DNA of 64,000 nt, taken from assembly GCF_019649055.1 (NCBI RefSeq), contig NW_026570285.1, positions 1 through 64,000 of the forward strand, given 5' to 3'. Position 1 is the first letter of the stretch. Every line of letters begins with the position of its first letter. A program made the translations under genes and the position numbers. Under the pieces are notes generated by a model. The model was given only the letters and a program-made list of their open reading frames with translations. It did no database searches and was not told the origin of the DNA. Source of the stretch: Paramacrobiotus metropolitanus (lineage: Eukaryota; Tardigrada; Eutardigrada; Parachela; Macrobiotidae). Below, one piece after another: positions 46,491 to 59,655 of this stretch.

Positions 46491-48244
46491 CTAAGCAGGC
46501 CTCTTAATACGTGTTTGATCGATCGCATTAAGGAACTCGGGTAAGATGAAATTCATAATGTCGCTGAACTTAAAATCGGGAAGGGGAAAGAGCTCCGTGT
46601 AACAGGATACCGACGGATCGTGCAGACTGCAAGCTTCGTTGAAGTAGTGGAAATAATCGGTACGATCCCGGGTCTCCTCTTCGTATCCGTAGGCTTGAAC
46701 GGTAATAACCGCGTTGGCCGGGTCGGCGTTGATCAGCCGGTGAGTTTGGTAAATGGAGTCGGCCATCCACGTGTATTCTCCTGCTGTCAGATTTGTCGTG
46801 CTCACCAGAATAGGGCGCTCCCGCATCCGATCCATCATTGGGTTGTAAAATTCAAAGATAGGTTTCCCGTATAATACCTGTGAAGGTCACATCAAACCCA
46901 AATTAAATACTGTGCATTAGCTTCCTTAGCAAGATGTCAACCGGAGAATATGATTCACCTTAATGACAGCAGAAGCGTTGCCATGATCACGAATCGGGCT
47001 GGATCCGCCGGGAACCACCACCTCCAGTACAATATCCTGACCTGGCGCGGTTCGCCGGGCGGAGCGGAAATCCGCCCGCAGATATCGCTTTAAACCCGGC
47101 TTTTTCTTCTTTTGCAGGATGTTGTACAGGAAACTGCCCGGTGTCTGCACCGAGTACTGCAGGGCCACGATTTCCTCTTCAGTTAGCTCGAGTTTGATTA
47201 CCTCTTCCAGCAATCCCCGTGCCGCTAAAGGCAAACCGGCTACCGGTAAGTAGAACTGTCCTATTGCTTATGCTCGTGCTCACGGCGTCGTTGTTCTGGA
47301 AGAATCAACTTGGGCGAAGGATCCAACACAATGGGCTCGCTTGTGACCACAGGCTGCCGCACCAACCTTACGTCATTAATCTGGATGTACTGTATTTGGT
47401 TTATGAAGGCGTCGATCTGATAGTTTTTCGGAACCTTTCGGCGATCGGGACTGAATGTAAAGAGTGTGTTGGCGTCCATTGGATAACCGTAGCCGACTTT
47501 GATGAACGCCGGTTCGCGGGCTGAGACGGACACCCAGATGGATATCCACGGGTCGCGGCTCTGCGTCAAACTGAGCTTTGGTACGCGGAGTGAGGGTCTG
47601 CGTAAAGTTTGGGTGGCTAAAGGTTGCCTTGACATCGTGAACAATTAGGTCATTGATGAAGAAATGCGTGTCCGTAATGCCATACAGAGAAAGCCAAAAA
47701 CTACGGTTAGGAGGTACGATGTCAAATCTTAGGCCTCGTCCCGAATTCGAAGCGAATCTCGTTGCGATACAGCAACTCCACCTCGCGAGGTGGCTTCGCG
47801 TACCGTATCTGTAGGCGTGGCCACTGCATGCAGCCACCTCGTGCGGTTGAGCAACCGTACGAGGTGGCTGCATGCAGTGGCCACGCCTTCAAAGTGAATC
47901 TCGCCGAGATTCACTTTGAATTCGGGACAAGGCCTTACTGTTCCGCGACCTGCAAAGCGTATAACTATAAACATCTACAGTAGATATTCAGTTGACGTTT
48001 AACCACTCGTTTAAACCTTACCGCGATGGCGCAGTGGCGCACCTTACCATGAGGCGGTCAATGACTTATTGGGACTGAGCGTTAGGACATCGGTTACATT
48101 GCAGGAATCCGGATACGCATTACAAGGGATAGGCTGTTCGGCCGGTAAATTTAAAGGTTCATTGCCCAAAAGCGCGGCAGAATTGCTGTAATGCAGAGTA
48201 CCGAAAAATATCAGAGCAACCAAACTCAATACGTGGATAGCCAT
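46491..48244 (-). pseudogene. Secreted cysteine-dioxygenase-like protein, copy D (pseudogene)
   Basis: Same three-exon plan: signal peptide from ATG 48244 (MAIHVLSLVALIFFGTLHYSNS), middle exon about 47950-46962, last exon 46879-46491. At least four breaks are visible: an in-frame TAA at 48046-48044, a 203-bp MITE at 47732-47934 that shifts the frame, one extra base near 47590 (before RVPKLSLTQ) and one missing base near 47270 (after RREHE). It shares the H-to-R change of copy C (PIRDHG), so C and D are sisters. The last exon is intact. Confidence 0.85.
47732..47934. mobile_element. PIF/Harbinger-like MITE inserted in copy D
   Basis: 203 bp with terminal inverted repeats starting GGCCTYGTCCCGAATTC (about 30 bp, few mismatches), flanked by the 3-bp target duplication TTA (47729-47731 and 47935-47937). 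GGCC-type ends with TTA/TAA target sites are the mark of the PIF/Harbinger superfamily. Copy C shows the uninterrupted site (GTCAAATC then NTA then CTGTTCC), so the insertion is exactly delimited. The interior is a nest of palindromes: CCACCTCGCGAGGTGG, a 36-bp-arm hairpin near 47812-47887 and a 14-bp-arm one at about 47890-47918. It has no coding capacity. Confidence 0.9.
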
Positions 48245-48283
48245 GATACATGGGTAAATAATGATCGATACGCTTTTCACCAC

Positions 48284-49972
48284 AAGTTAAAAGCAAGAGG
48301 AATACGAAAGACTGTCAATTTAGTCATCGTTTACCCCTTCCATCCCTAGGCTCCAAGCGTCTGCGACAGACCAACGGACTTTATATGTTGCTCTTGGTTG
48401 GCCAATTGTTAATTCTGAGATCACTCAGTGACGTTTGATTTCGAAATTTGAACTGCCATGTGTTCTCTTTGCAAGCACACTTATTTCTCTCTATAGTGGG
48501 AGCAGTTCCTCGGACTTAAACGAGCCGCCAGGCGGCACACCCAAGTCCGGGGTAAAAGCGCCTGCTAACGACAAAATGCAGCACTAGGCAAATGCAGCAA
48601 AGTGTAATTTTGCATGAGCTTTCATAGCGCTAAGTAAGGTTTACGCTTTTACTGCCTTATTTGTTTACAGCTAGTTTTGAAACATACCGCTCCTTATGGT
48701 TTGGTTTGACGTGCAGATTTGACCATTTGTACCGAGTTTATTTGGTTTTGAACTTTAGATATGACATCACGTTAAGTTTATTATTATTGTCATTACTAAG
48801 CCAATATACAAAAAAAGAAGAGTAAAAAAAAGTAAAAAGAGCGTGTAGAGTAAAAAGAAGTAAAGAAATTACTACTGGAGAAAAAGTAAAGAATTTCCTA
48901 ATTAAATGCAGAGACCGTTTTGCCATAATTATGCCGATGTCAGCAGTCGGTTTGGAATTTTCATACTTTGAGCGAGCGTTGCGTTTTAAGCCAGAAGCGG
49001 GCTTCTACTCTGCGCAATCCGTCCTCAACAAAGCTGTGCACTGGTTTCATTCAGCGTGTCTCGACTTTTCAGAACTGGATACGATATTGTATTAACGTAC
49101 GCCATAAAAAACCGGCACTTTTCGGGCAGCTGCTTGTCGCCATGGTCAGCTATACTCTGTGGACTCTATGCCGTACATAGTCGCTCCAGCGTTTTTCGAT
49201 TTACCCGTATTGCAGAACAGACGTATTGCCTTTGGCTTCGACCTTTTTTTCCCAGGCGACGCATTTGTGCGGCACCACTGTTAACAACAGAACGCATAAC
49301 CACACCAATCCGCGCCATACCTCCCATTAGTGAAAAAGAATTTCAAGCACAAAGCGGAAACAAAGTTTTATCTTGCTGTCCAACTTCTGTTCTTCGCTAA
49401 GTAAAAAACAAATGTGCTTTGACCTATGTACGTTACGGTTGCATAACATAAAATTATTAGCAAATACACTGGTGGGTCTGCATGTCCAGTAGATGCTTGC
49501 TCAGCGATATCATACAGATTTTAAGACGATGGCGCTTGAAGAAAGAAAAACAATGCTCCAATATGTCTCCACAGAAATTCGAGTAAAGCGCCTCAAGCAC
49601 AGCCTGTTAAAATGTCACATACTCTCGTTGAAATAAGAGCTTCGGGCTTGTGTTTGTCTCCATGTTTTTCGCCTTTGCTAGTCAGTCAATGGTCTCAGGA
49701 GCGTATGTTTATCTGGGCGCATGTTATGTTTAGCATAACAGTGATCATGTGCAATTCTGAAGCGGCCAGATTCCTACTGTTTTAATGCGATACTTTTTTT
49801 TCTCAGATTTTTTTATCTTCTGGTGGATGCAACTAAGCTAGTCGTCTTCTGTTGGTGTATCGCATTTATTACCGCATCTAGCATTTCCATTCAGCTTCTG
49901 CATCCAGTTTGTCATAGTTTTCTTCAAAACTTACAAAAACCGTGTTTGTTTCAGAATGTGTTACTATCAAAA
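48284..49972. other. Intergenic right of copy D
   Basis: The same duplicated flank blocks recur (TATGGTTTGGTTTGACGT at about 48696). A purine-rich low-complexity tract spans 48810-48890. No gene supported. Confidence 0.45.
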
Positions 49973-52900
49973 CTAGTATAAATGATGCAGTTGCCCAAAT
50001 AAAATAAAAAATATCGTAACTATCGGAACGAAGTACTCCATGTGCATCGTGTGGAGATCTGCAAGACAGAATGATATTTTAAAAGAAATCGATATAACGC
50101 ATAAATCAAAGTCATACTTTCGGCTCCGCTTTTTTTCGTTGTGGTTGCCGTGGCTGCTGTTGTTGCTGCAGTGGTACTCTCGTTTGCTTTTTCTCGGCAA
50201 TGTAGCGTTTCTCCACTCCAGCTTCCGTCTTCTTTGCACGTTAACGTCCGACTGCCGGATGCGATGACAAAATTGCTATTCTTGCATTTTAACGTGATGC
50301 TGTTGCCGGTAATAAACGAAACATTGGACGCGATCATGGCTGTCTCATCAATCACAGGCTGTTGGCAACCTATGAAATCGTACGTTTCGCGGCATATCAT
50401 TACTTAAGAGCGTTAAGAATTCCAGACGAAATTCGGTCTCAACGCTTACCGGTAGAAACTGACACTTTGAACTCCTTCTCGACATCTTTAGCGAATTTCA
50501 ATGTAGCTTGACCCAGACGAATATTCCCGGTCGCCGCCACGTCGAACAGGCATTCCGTGTTATTGCCACAAATTTCTTTGACTTTTTGCTTAAACGTCTC
50601 ATTCATTGTCTGGGTGACATCGAAGACCGGTCGAAAGTTGGGATCATTGATGGTATCATACGTTTCCGGCGATTCATAAATAAAAAGCGTCTCCGCTGCG
50701 GTGACTCGCCCTGCAACACTGCTGTATGAATCACAGCAATGAAAAAGTATTGAGAAATGTCATACATGTCTCTCCAAATGCCGTGAATATGTGTTCCGTG
50801 GACGAGTTATGGGGAACTGGGTTCTTGGCGCCTCGTGGATAAAGGTCGTCTGTCGGATCATTGTTGCATCGCCCGAGTAAGCCGCTGGTATTCCCTTGCT
50901 GCAGATCACTGGGTAGTAAAATCTGGAACTGCAGCGTTGCTTCGTTCTCCTCTACTTCGACCAGGATTCCCGACGGGAGACTGGCGCTGACTTTGTGCAG
51001 GCCGAATCCGGGACGGCGCTCCGTAGTGATCAATGCATCTTTAAAATAATCGTACTAAAACCTTCTCAGTAAAATGGTATTTATGACTTTTCTGGTACCT
51101 CCTTGTGTAGAACGATTGACAATTCGATGTGGCTCAACCAGCTTGTTATCGATGTACAGATCGGGGGCACGCCGGTCAGCGGTGAAGCTAAGTTGTACTG
51201 TTACGTTGGCGGTGGCGAATACTAAGCCGGTCCAGATTGTTGCGTTCAAATCACTACCTGCAAACAGGAGTAATATAACTGACGTCGGCAATCTCTGCTA
51301 CGGATATGAACTGCTTTCTGTTGCAACAGACCCTGGGCTGTTTTGACTTTCGAGGTGCGTCCTTGCACGGTAATCACACCAGGCACTTGCACCACAACAT
51401 ATTCGCCCAATCCGTTAAAGGTGTATTTCAGACCGTCATATGTCTGTATATGCGGATCTCCGAAACCGCCACCTGTGCGCAAACGTTGTTTCTCCTATGC
51501 TAAACTAATGACGCCGAGATAGAAATTTATACAGACCTGGTCTAGGTGGTACATAGCATTTCGACGAACTGCTGCGTCGTTGCTGACGAAACATCTGGCA
51601 GCTATTACTCGCCCAGTCTCCCGACAAAGCGCAGCACTTTCGCACCGGCACCTGGTTGACCACGACCTCTTCCAATTGCCTGGCTATCCAATTCCAATAG
51701 TATGTGCCGTCTGGTTCGACGGTGTGCCAGTTAAAGATATTATTCAGCTTGGTCCAACCGGCACTTGTGTGTATCGGCGATGGAAGCAGGTTTCCGTCTT
51801 GTCCATAGCAGCACTGCTGCTGATAGCGCCACGATCGCGAGAAACCCGTTACGCAGAGCGACGCTCCGGGATTCTCCACACAATCACCGGCCGGCCACAT
51901 TAGCATACTCGATTCATTGTGCCGGTTACAGGCGCTGGAATCCGATGGCACGTAGAACCGGCCACGACTGAGAAAGGCTTGCATGATATTTGGCGGGCAA
52001 CCGTTGAATTCGCCACCACAATTGTCCGGATCCACACTTCTACGAGACCAGCGGCATTCTAGGTTGCATTATCGCAAATAACGCAACGCAAAAACGCAAC
52101 GCAACGCAACGCAAAAACTATGCACATCTTACTGCATCACGCTTTGCTCGGCGTCCTTCCAACACGAACAGAAATCACCGGCTGCTGAACATTTACCAAT
52201 TTTGTAAATAAGTCGTAGTCGGTCGTTCTGCTCTTCGCTGTTTGCGGTGAAGTTGCGGCTAACGGTCATGGAAAGTGTCGTGTTATCCCCCACTCCAATG
52301 GCACGCTCCGCCTCCCTTCCATACTTGGCCGTTATGATCTTATGGATCGTGTATAAAGTGCCGTTGTGTGAAACTCCTGGCTCAGACGAATTGTCAGAAA
52401 CGGACGTCAAGTTTGTGGAAAGTTTCTCTAATACGCCCATGTCCGATAATTCCGACCATAGCGATATCGCGCTGATTTCCTTCTCCGTTTGGTGAACAAG
52501 CAGCGTTCGATCCGTATATTTCATGATACGGAATGTTCCGCTCAGGAAGAGTTTTGATGATGCCAAAGTTCCGAAATTTATTTGGGATAAGGAGATACTG
52601 ATTTTCCCAGAATTTGCTGCAGAAGGTATCAATGGCAGGAACATTACGTGCACACTATCATGGCTGAAAACAGAGAAAACTATTTTATTTCCTTTGATCA
52701 CTGATCGCGTTCGTACATAGTACTACATACTCGTACCTCATGTACCATCCGATAAAATCAACGGAGACGTTGGTGTCGTTGTTGGAGCTCAGTTGATATG
52801 GATCCCAAGCCAGCTGGATGACGGCTGCACCGGACTGTGACATCCACGTACTGCGGTTGACAAGCTTTACGGGATGTGTATACCAATCTGCAATAAGAAA

Positions 52901-54599
52901 AAAATAAACTCAGATTCCCAGGCAAAAATATATATTATTCATTATCCTTGAAATTTGCTCTAGCCAATTCTTCGCCCACTTTACCTTGATGATGATAGCC
53001 GGTGTATGGATACGTAACACCGCCGTCAACGGAAACGTTAAACATCCAGTGACCTTTATAATTCAGCACTGGAGTGACACATTGTATGGATCCGAGTTCT
53101 CCGCGGTACGCTTTGACCACGCGGTCGCCAAAGCGGCAGTATACTGAATTGTTTTGCTGGTTTTGGTTCAGACAGATCCCGCTGATCTTCAACTTTGTCC
53201 CACCCAAGACGGATCCGTACCATGGACTGACGAACAGATTCCTGTCTGTACATCCATGGTTGAACTGCATGTTTCCGCTAACGTAGAAGCGGACTTACTT
53301 TCAGAAATCGTACAGGTTAGCGGTGTGACTGAGTCGCCATCCAGTCGGAAAACTGAGCTGCCGCCCTGTATCGGACTCGCAGTAGTCCAGCACTCTGAAC
53401 GAAAACCTGTAAATAATTATTTAGCAAACAGTGTTATAATTTCCCATACCTTTTTTATAGACAGATTAATTTTAACCATGCAGTTGCACGGTATAAGGCT
53501 AAACCAGAAGCAAAATTCTAAAATGCGAAAGAGAGCTTTTGTTCTGTAGAAGAGACTGCAAACAGCCAAAAGTTCTGTACATCTGTACATTGATATACCT
53601 AGCCATGCGTGAGAGCCGTCGTAAGTCCATCGATGGTCTTCTTTTGTGTTGTTAAACGCTGTGGCAATGGCGAACGAATAGCGTCCGTCAGTGGTCAGAG
53701 TCATTTGAATTCCGTCCTCGATTTCTGCACCCTATTTATTAGTAGTAAAATCAACTGAAGTTGCGTAAAAGTCTGACAACGTTTTTAGTTTCCAGTACTT
53801 ACTTGAACAGCATGACAGGAGCTGGTGTTGCCTCTTCGATATCGCACGAACGTGAAGATGAACGCCCACTGCGGACTAAAAAACTGATAGGCAGGGTCAC
53901 TCGTTCTGAAAAGCAGTAGCATATTCATTGCTCGAAAAACTACTTTACCTAAAATCAGTATAATCCTAACTCGACAATGGCAGACTCAAGTTACAACATT
54001 TACGATCAAAATGTCTTGCATACTTGATGTAAACTTTAATCTTTTCGCGCACTGGAGATTCGCTGTCCATATCGGTGACGAATCGGTAGTGGAAAGCTGT
54101 TGCCGGCCGTATTGTTCCGTTAGTGTCGTTGCATTCTGTGTCCCAGAAGCCTTCATCCCACTGCAAATCGAGCTTCAAGGGGCTGGGAGAGGTGGACTGT
54201 AGTGGTCCCATTTCTGGCCCTTTGTTGAACAGATGCCCGTTCATGCATGGCCTGCTTCCTGGTTGTTGGTAATGATGGCCATTAGCCGTAACCTAGCGAA
54301 AACAATGCCCAAAAAGCTAGCAATTAAATCACTTCATTTTTATTAATTTTTACGTTGTTATACCAGGCGAGCAAATATGCACTGTGCCCTCATCCTTCAC
54401 TTACATGTAAAATACTGATACGGTCCTTTAGGAAAGGAAACGGACTTGTAAAAGATATATTTTTCCCCGATGCCCCATAAGGTAACGATCCCAGTAGATT
54501 GTGTCCAGAAGCGCCAAACTCTTCAAGAAATTCTCCAAATGACAAAACAGACCAACAAACTAGGAGATACAAAAACCACGGAAGCACTTGAGGAAACAT
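49973..54599 (-). CDS. Mesh/SUSD2-like membrane protein, about 14 exons
   Basis: Domains in order: signal peptide at ATG 54599 ([16 protein letters not shown]); NIDO domain over exons 54292-54024, about 53906-53807 and 53734-53600; IPT/Ig-like exon about 53270-52986 ([18 protein letters not shown]); two linker exons to 52137; AMOP about 52060-51530, Cys-rich; VWD about 51480-50780 ([21 protein letters not shown]); the [16 protein letters not shown] segment typical after VWD in this family (50716-50450); sushi about 50411-50120 (GCQQP...[10 protein letters not shown]). A last short exon ends in a hydrophobic [12 protein letters not shown] and six residues, so the anchor is a C-terminal membrane or GPI signal with almost no cytoplasmic tail. 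Drosophila Mesh (smooth septate junctions) has this order. Two junctions (near 53306 and 51490) do not join in frame as read and remain uncertain. Confidence 0.8.
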
Positions 54600-56301
54600 T
54601 CTTATATTATGGGATGCACAGTCGACACTTTCCGGGTAACAGCGTTCGGGTGGAATGCCCCTGCAGATGGAATGCCGGAACGATCGTTCTTGACGTGCAG
54701 TAAAAACTGCCGCTGCTGGGTTATCGGTCGTCTAGCGAAAATTCACCACGTGCTTTACGGCACTGTAGTGTTTAGTGTAGATTTAACGAGGTCTACGACA
54801 ATATAATAAACTTTATGTCGGTTCCTGCTTGGATATGGCTTGTTTGCGGTGTAATATTAATATGCTGCGGAAAATGCAAATTCCAAAGCCAAGGTACACA
54901 TGCGTGTTGACAAACAAACAGATCTTTACAAGTGCAATTAGTTGTACATTGCCTTAGCTCTAGCTGGAGGTCACCTATAGTGTATATTGACTACTTTTAC
55001 CTGAGTTAATTATTTCGCATTTACAGCCGAGCTGTCGAGATTGTCGCTTGTAAATGCCAGTGCAGAACAACTAATACATACATACAACGCCATGATAAAT
55101 GCTCAGAATTACAACGAACTTTGCGTTATTACTTTACGCCGTTTAAACGGGAAGTCGCAAAACAATAGTGCTGCAATGATTGCCTGAGAATGGATGCAAT
55201 GTTCGGTGCCTGTACAAAGAAGAACGACGACACCCCCGCCTGCGATTGGTTTAATTTAGATTGATTTTATGTTTCGCATAAACGATTTTTATTTGCTTTA
55301 TTAAACAATATGACGTTCGAAAATCGAATTTACTGCTAAAAAATAAGCAGAATATTATGTGATTTGATTAATGTACGACACGATAAGAATGACCAAAGAC
55401 CGAATTCAGTGTGCTAGAGTAATTCAGAGCAGGTGTTCATATTAGCGTACGTAAGCATCAGTACTAGAGTCCAATATACATACATAACTAATTAACATTG
55501 CGTTGCACATAAAACTTTCAGAATCTGTACAGCAAAAAAAAACAAACGGTTAGCCTCGGTTAGCTTCTTGCTTGGTGCTTCTTAATTTTGGTTCGATGTG
55601 ATCCTTTGGACCATCAATTTCAACAGGTCGATCTTAACTCGCTAAAAATTTCCAAAGATGAAACTAGAAGTTCGACAAGGAAGTTCCGCGCAATCCGAGC
55701 ATCTGCATCTGGAAGGGAAGATTTATAAAGCTGTACGTTGCAGCTCTAACATTAATTTTAAGGAATAATCTGGATACAACAAGTAACGGTTGTCAGTGTT
55801 CGCCGGTACTGAAATGATTCTCCTACCAAGTGTCCGTTTTGAGCGAACTACAGAGTACGATCGCCTCTTAATGCAGTATATCCATCATTATGACATTTGA
55901 ACACGAATGATATTTCAAACAAAAACTTTAAATAAACATCCTACACTGATTAGGTTGAAAAATGACACTTATTTATTGCTTTTAAAGAAGGCGAAATTTA
56001 TTATTATTTCTAGTTTAACGTAACAGCTGTTTAGTTAAGCCACGCGTCCAGTTACTGCGGTAATTCCGTTCGTATATATAGTTGCTTTTGATAAATAATA
56101 TCGTCGGTCTAAACGGTTTTTCAGTCTGTTTGCGAGTTCCGGCAAAGGTAACGCTTTTAAGACACGGGCCTTGCATAAATTTGCGGCAAGCTGGTTTTTT
56201 GCGATCGTTTGTCACTCATTGTCGTCGGTGTTGCAGTATGTGTGGTCCGTGGACCGTAAATTAATATACAAAGTCAGAAGTAGCGTTTAACCACGGACAA
56301 A
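54600..56301. other. Intergenic; promoters of the flanking divergent genes
   Basis: The Mesh-like gene starts leftward at 54599 and the protease homologue gene starts rightward at 56302, so both promoters should lie here. No TATA or RNA gene identified. A GTTCCGGCAAAGGTAACGCTT-like block at about 56135-56155 recurs at about 60998 before the second protease homologue. Confidence 0.45.
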
Positions 56302-59300
56302 ATGCGATGTGTTCATTCTTCTCCAATTCTTCTGCTTTTCATCATATATCAATGCCATTCTGCTGTCCGTCGAAAAATATCCCGCGACGATTGGGATGCG
56401 GTTTTCCAGGATTTCTTTTGGCGTTCAGCATGCATTTGACAAAATTCAGTCAGCCAGTTTTAAGAAAACCAACCAATTATTTAGGGAGAAACACGCTTTT
56501 AAAGCAGATGTTCCTAAAGTTTGCCGGCATATTACCATAGATCCTGATCCATTCGGCTTGCTACCGCAATTCCAGGATGGAAAATCAAACGGCGAGCAAT
56601 CAGCAGACCAGAGGAAATTTAAGAAAGTGCATCGTACAGGAAATTTGCCTCTGGAAGCGCTCGGTGATTTAAAGATTAACGGTGGCAGGAACACCAGTAC
56701 ATCGGTCGCTTGCTGGCAGGTAAACTATCAACCAATCTTCCAGCAGCTAAGATGCTGAATTCCATTTGAATTGCTTTTTAATATTAATAAAACTAAAGAC
56801 TACTTTCAATGCAAAAACTCTTTGCAGGTCTTTATTGTAGCACACACATCCGACGGCGTACGACAGTCATGCGGTGGAGTGATTATCGGTAGTCGCACGG
56901 TTCTGACTACTGCTGGCTGTTTAGTGGACAGCATTACGAGGTTTTACCGATTTCGTAACGCAGTTTGGTGGTTTACTTAATGCAAGAGTTTTTTTACAGG
57001 TTGGGCTTGCCATTGGAAAGCATCCAGGTGATCGTCGGCGCTCTCGACAGCAACGCACCGGCGTCAAATGCCGACGACTTTATCGGATGTGCTGAGACGT
57101 TCAATGTGTCAACGTATATGCTCCACCCGGATTATAATGACGCGTTGGCTAACAACGATATCGCCATCCTAACCGTGACCCCGCCCATCGACGTTGACCA
57201 CAAACCGTGCGCTTGCATCCTGTGCTTCAGTAGCCGACAACCCAGTGTTGGCGAGACCTGCGCTGTCACGGGTTACGGTGCCGCAAGTATGTGGGAATGT
57301 TACCGAGAATTAATAATATAGTTACGGCTGAGTCGCGCTGACACTCAGCATGCTTCTTTCCCCCCTTTTTTTAACTGTTACGCTTTAGTGAATGGCTGCT
57401 TTGTCAGCCCCCAAATTTACGAAATGAGAGTACGTCGTAAAGTATTAATCACCTATTTTTATATTGCCAGTAAACAATTCAGCGATTATTCTAGAACCCG
57501 TAGTTTGTAAAGATGCTATTTCATGTTTTCCTACGGTAGTTAATGCGAAAAATCCACTGCAATGGATTCGTCAAGAGATTGTCAATCAAGACGTTTCGAT
57601 ATGTCCTGAATGGACGAATACAAACGGAACGCTGATCACGAATACAACGGGGTACATTTGTACACAAAGCCCGCCTACTGGAAATCCTGTCCTTGGAGAC
57701 GGCGGTGCGTATTTCTTTCTAATTTTCCTTGAGCAGGTATTTTCTACAACAAGCGCTTGTTACAATCAACTAGAACAAGACATCTTGCAGGTGGAGCACT
57801 GGTTTGTCTGGATCCTTCCAGTAATACATACTATCTAGCCGGCATCCTGGCTTTTGGCGATCGAGGTTTCAGCCAGAACGTAAATGTCGCACTGTATCTC
57901 TCGTGGATTTCAGAAAGCTCCATCCCAGGAGATATTACTGTACCGGGCTTGGGCAGCCCAGCTCCCACAATTACAACATCCCTGCCTTTCACATCTCCCA
58001 CTATGGCGCCCCGGACAACGCCGCATCCCTTTACCCCTCTTCCACCACCACCGCCCACGACACCGGGAATCACCGAAGCCTGCGGAATACCGCGAAACGG
58101 TGGAATGGACCCGTTCGGCATCGTAGGGTCGCGAGGGCAATTACCATTCGAAGTGACACATCTCGGGAAACTACGGGCCACCCGTCAACGCCGCAATCTC
58201 GATGCGAACGCCGAGCTGGAAGCGCGTATCATCGGTGGATTCGGTTCTTTTCCAGAGATCGTTTGTTGGCAGGCGTTTATGGTGGTGGACCAGGGAAATG
58301 AGACTGACGTCACGTGTGGTGGGGTAATCCTCGGGTCACGAACGATCTTAACGGCCGCAGCTTGCATGATGGACGCGGATGGAAACATGATCCGTAATAC
58401 GAGCAAGATCACAGTCACGGTGGGCGCACTGAACAGTGATGCTCCCGCAAGTAACATTCAGGATCTGTCGAGATGCGCGCAATGGTTTGCCGTGCAGAGT
58501 GTCATCCCGCATCCCGATTTCTATGGACCAACTGCCGATAATAATATTGGTAAACTGAACTTATATTATAGAAGGAAGTCAGTAGCGCATGAGACACTTA
58601 CCCTGAACTGCTCCAGTCATCCGCCCGGAGATTCGCGTCACGGTTACACATTGCGGCTGTGCAGTCGTTGTGGTCAAATTCCGGTCCAAAGACTGGAGCA
58701 GTACAGGGTAGTTCGTAGTGCGCTGCTGAAACATGAATTGACAAGATAAGTATCATAAGTTGACAAACATGGATTTTCTCCTACTGGTTCTTAAGAATTC
58801 GAATTTACAGCATCGATCGCTCTGCCGTGGCAATCGGTATGCGTTCTTCGGAGACCGGTGATCAAATAAGTAAAGTAATCTTTGCAGGACTACTGATTTT
58901 GTCCAGTCCCATTGACCTGGTCAGGAAGCCATGCGCTTGCCCGCTATGTTTGTCCGATCACGTGCCGCAGATTAACGAGACATGCGTTATGAGTGGTTAC
59001 GGAGCAGAAGGCAATGCGAACGACACCAGTAAGTCAGGCAGCATATCCAACATCGCTTCCAACCGTATAATTATAATAACACTGACATATTTCTCACAGC
59101 GCAGCGCACGACAGTCCCGTTGAAATGGGTCGTGCAGAAGATCGTTCTGCAGTCCAATACATGCCAGTCGATGTGCGATAGGTTCGGCCGCTGCACCGAT
59201 CGGAGCAACTTCATGTACGTTGACCTTTGCGATTTTCGTTAATGTAATGGATTCGTTTGAAGAAGCGATGGCGTTGCAGTTGTAGCCAAGGTGTATGGGG

Positions 59301-59655
59301 ACAGGATCAGTGCACCGGAGACAACGGTGGCCCGCTGTTTTGCTACGATTCCACCCACAATAACTACTACTTGGCGGGAGTGATTGCGTTTACATCGAGC
59401 TTCTGTGGGGCGGGTCTCGGTGGGCAGAGTGTACAGGTGACGCGCTATTTGCAGTGGATAGTGAACAACGCGATTCCGGGTGATGTGCAAGTGCAGAAAG
59501 CTGATGCTTTCAGCACAACGAGAACCCCTTCTCAGCGGACAACGACTACGCCAGTCCAGCGCACAACAACGTTCCCAGGCATCACTACCTCGCGCATAAC
59601 TACAACTCAGAAGTACGAATACTATGGTTTAGGCAGACTGAATCTGTGGCCGTAG
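56302..59655 (+). CDS. Double-domain serine protease homologue 1
   Basis: Exons 56302-56719, 56828-56940, 57000-57286, 57540-57704, 57791-58549, 58888-59028, 59100-about 59237 and about 59286-59655. Signal peptide, a conserved pro-region (DPDPFGLLPQFQDGK), then a chymotrypsin-fold domain. Its His site reads VLTTAGC (His replaced by Gly), Asp is kept (NNDIA), and GDSGGP is replaced by GDGGAL. A Thr/Pro-rich linker leads to RIIGG and a second domain with TAAAC (His to Ala), DNNIG (Asp to Asn) and GDNGGP (Ser to Asn). Neither domain can be a classical protease. Exon 1 is one base longer than in gene 2 (TTTT at 56416-56419), which breaks the frame; the last intron's phase is also unclear. Likely a secreted immune or matrix regulator, as other SPHs are. 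Confidence 0.75.

Noticed and set aside
54470-54703. Plus-strand ORF opposite the first exon of the Mesh-like gene
   Set aside because: Shadow of the signal-peptide exon and its promoter.
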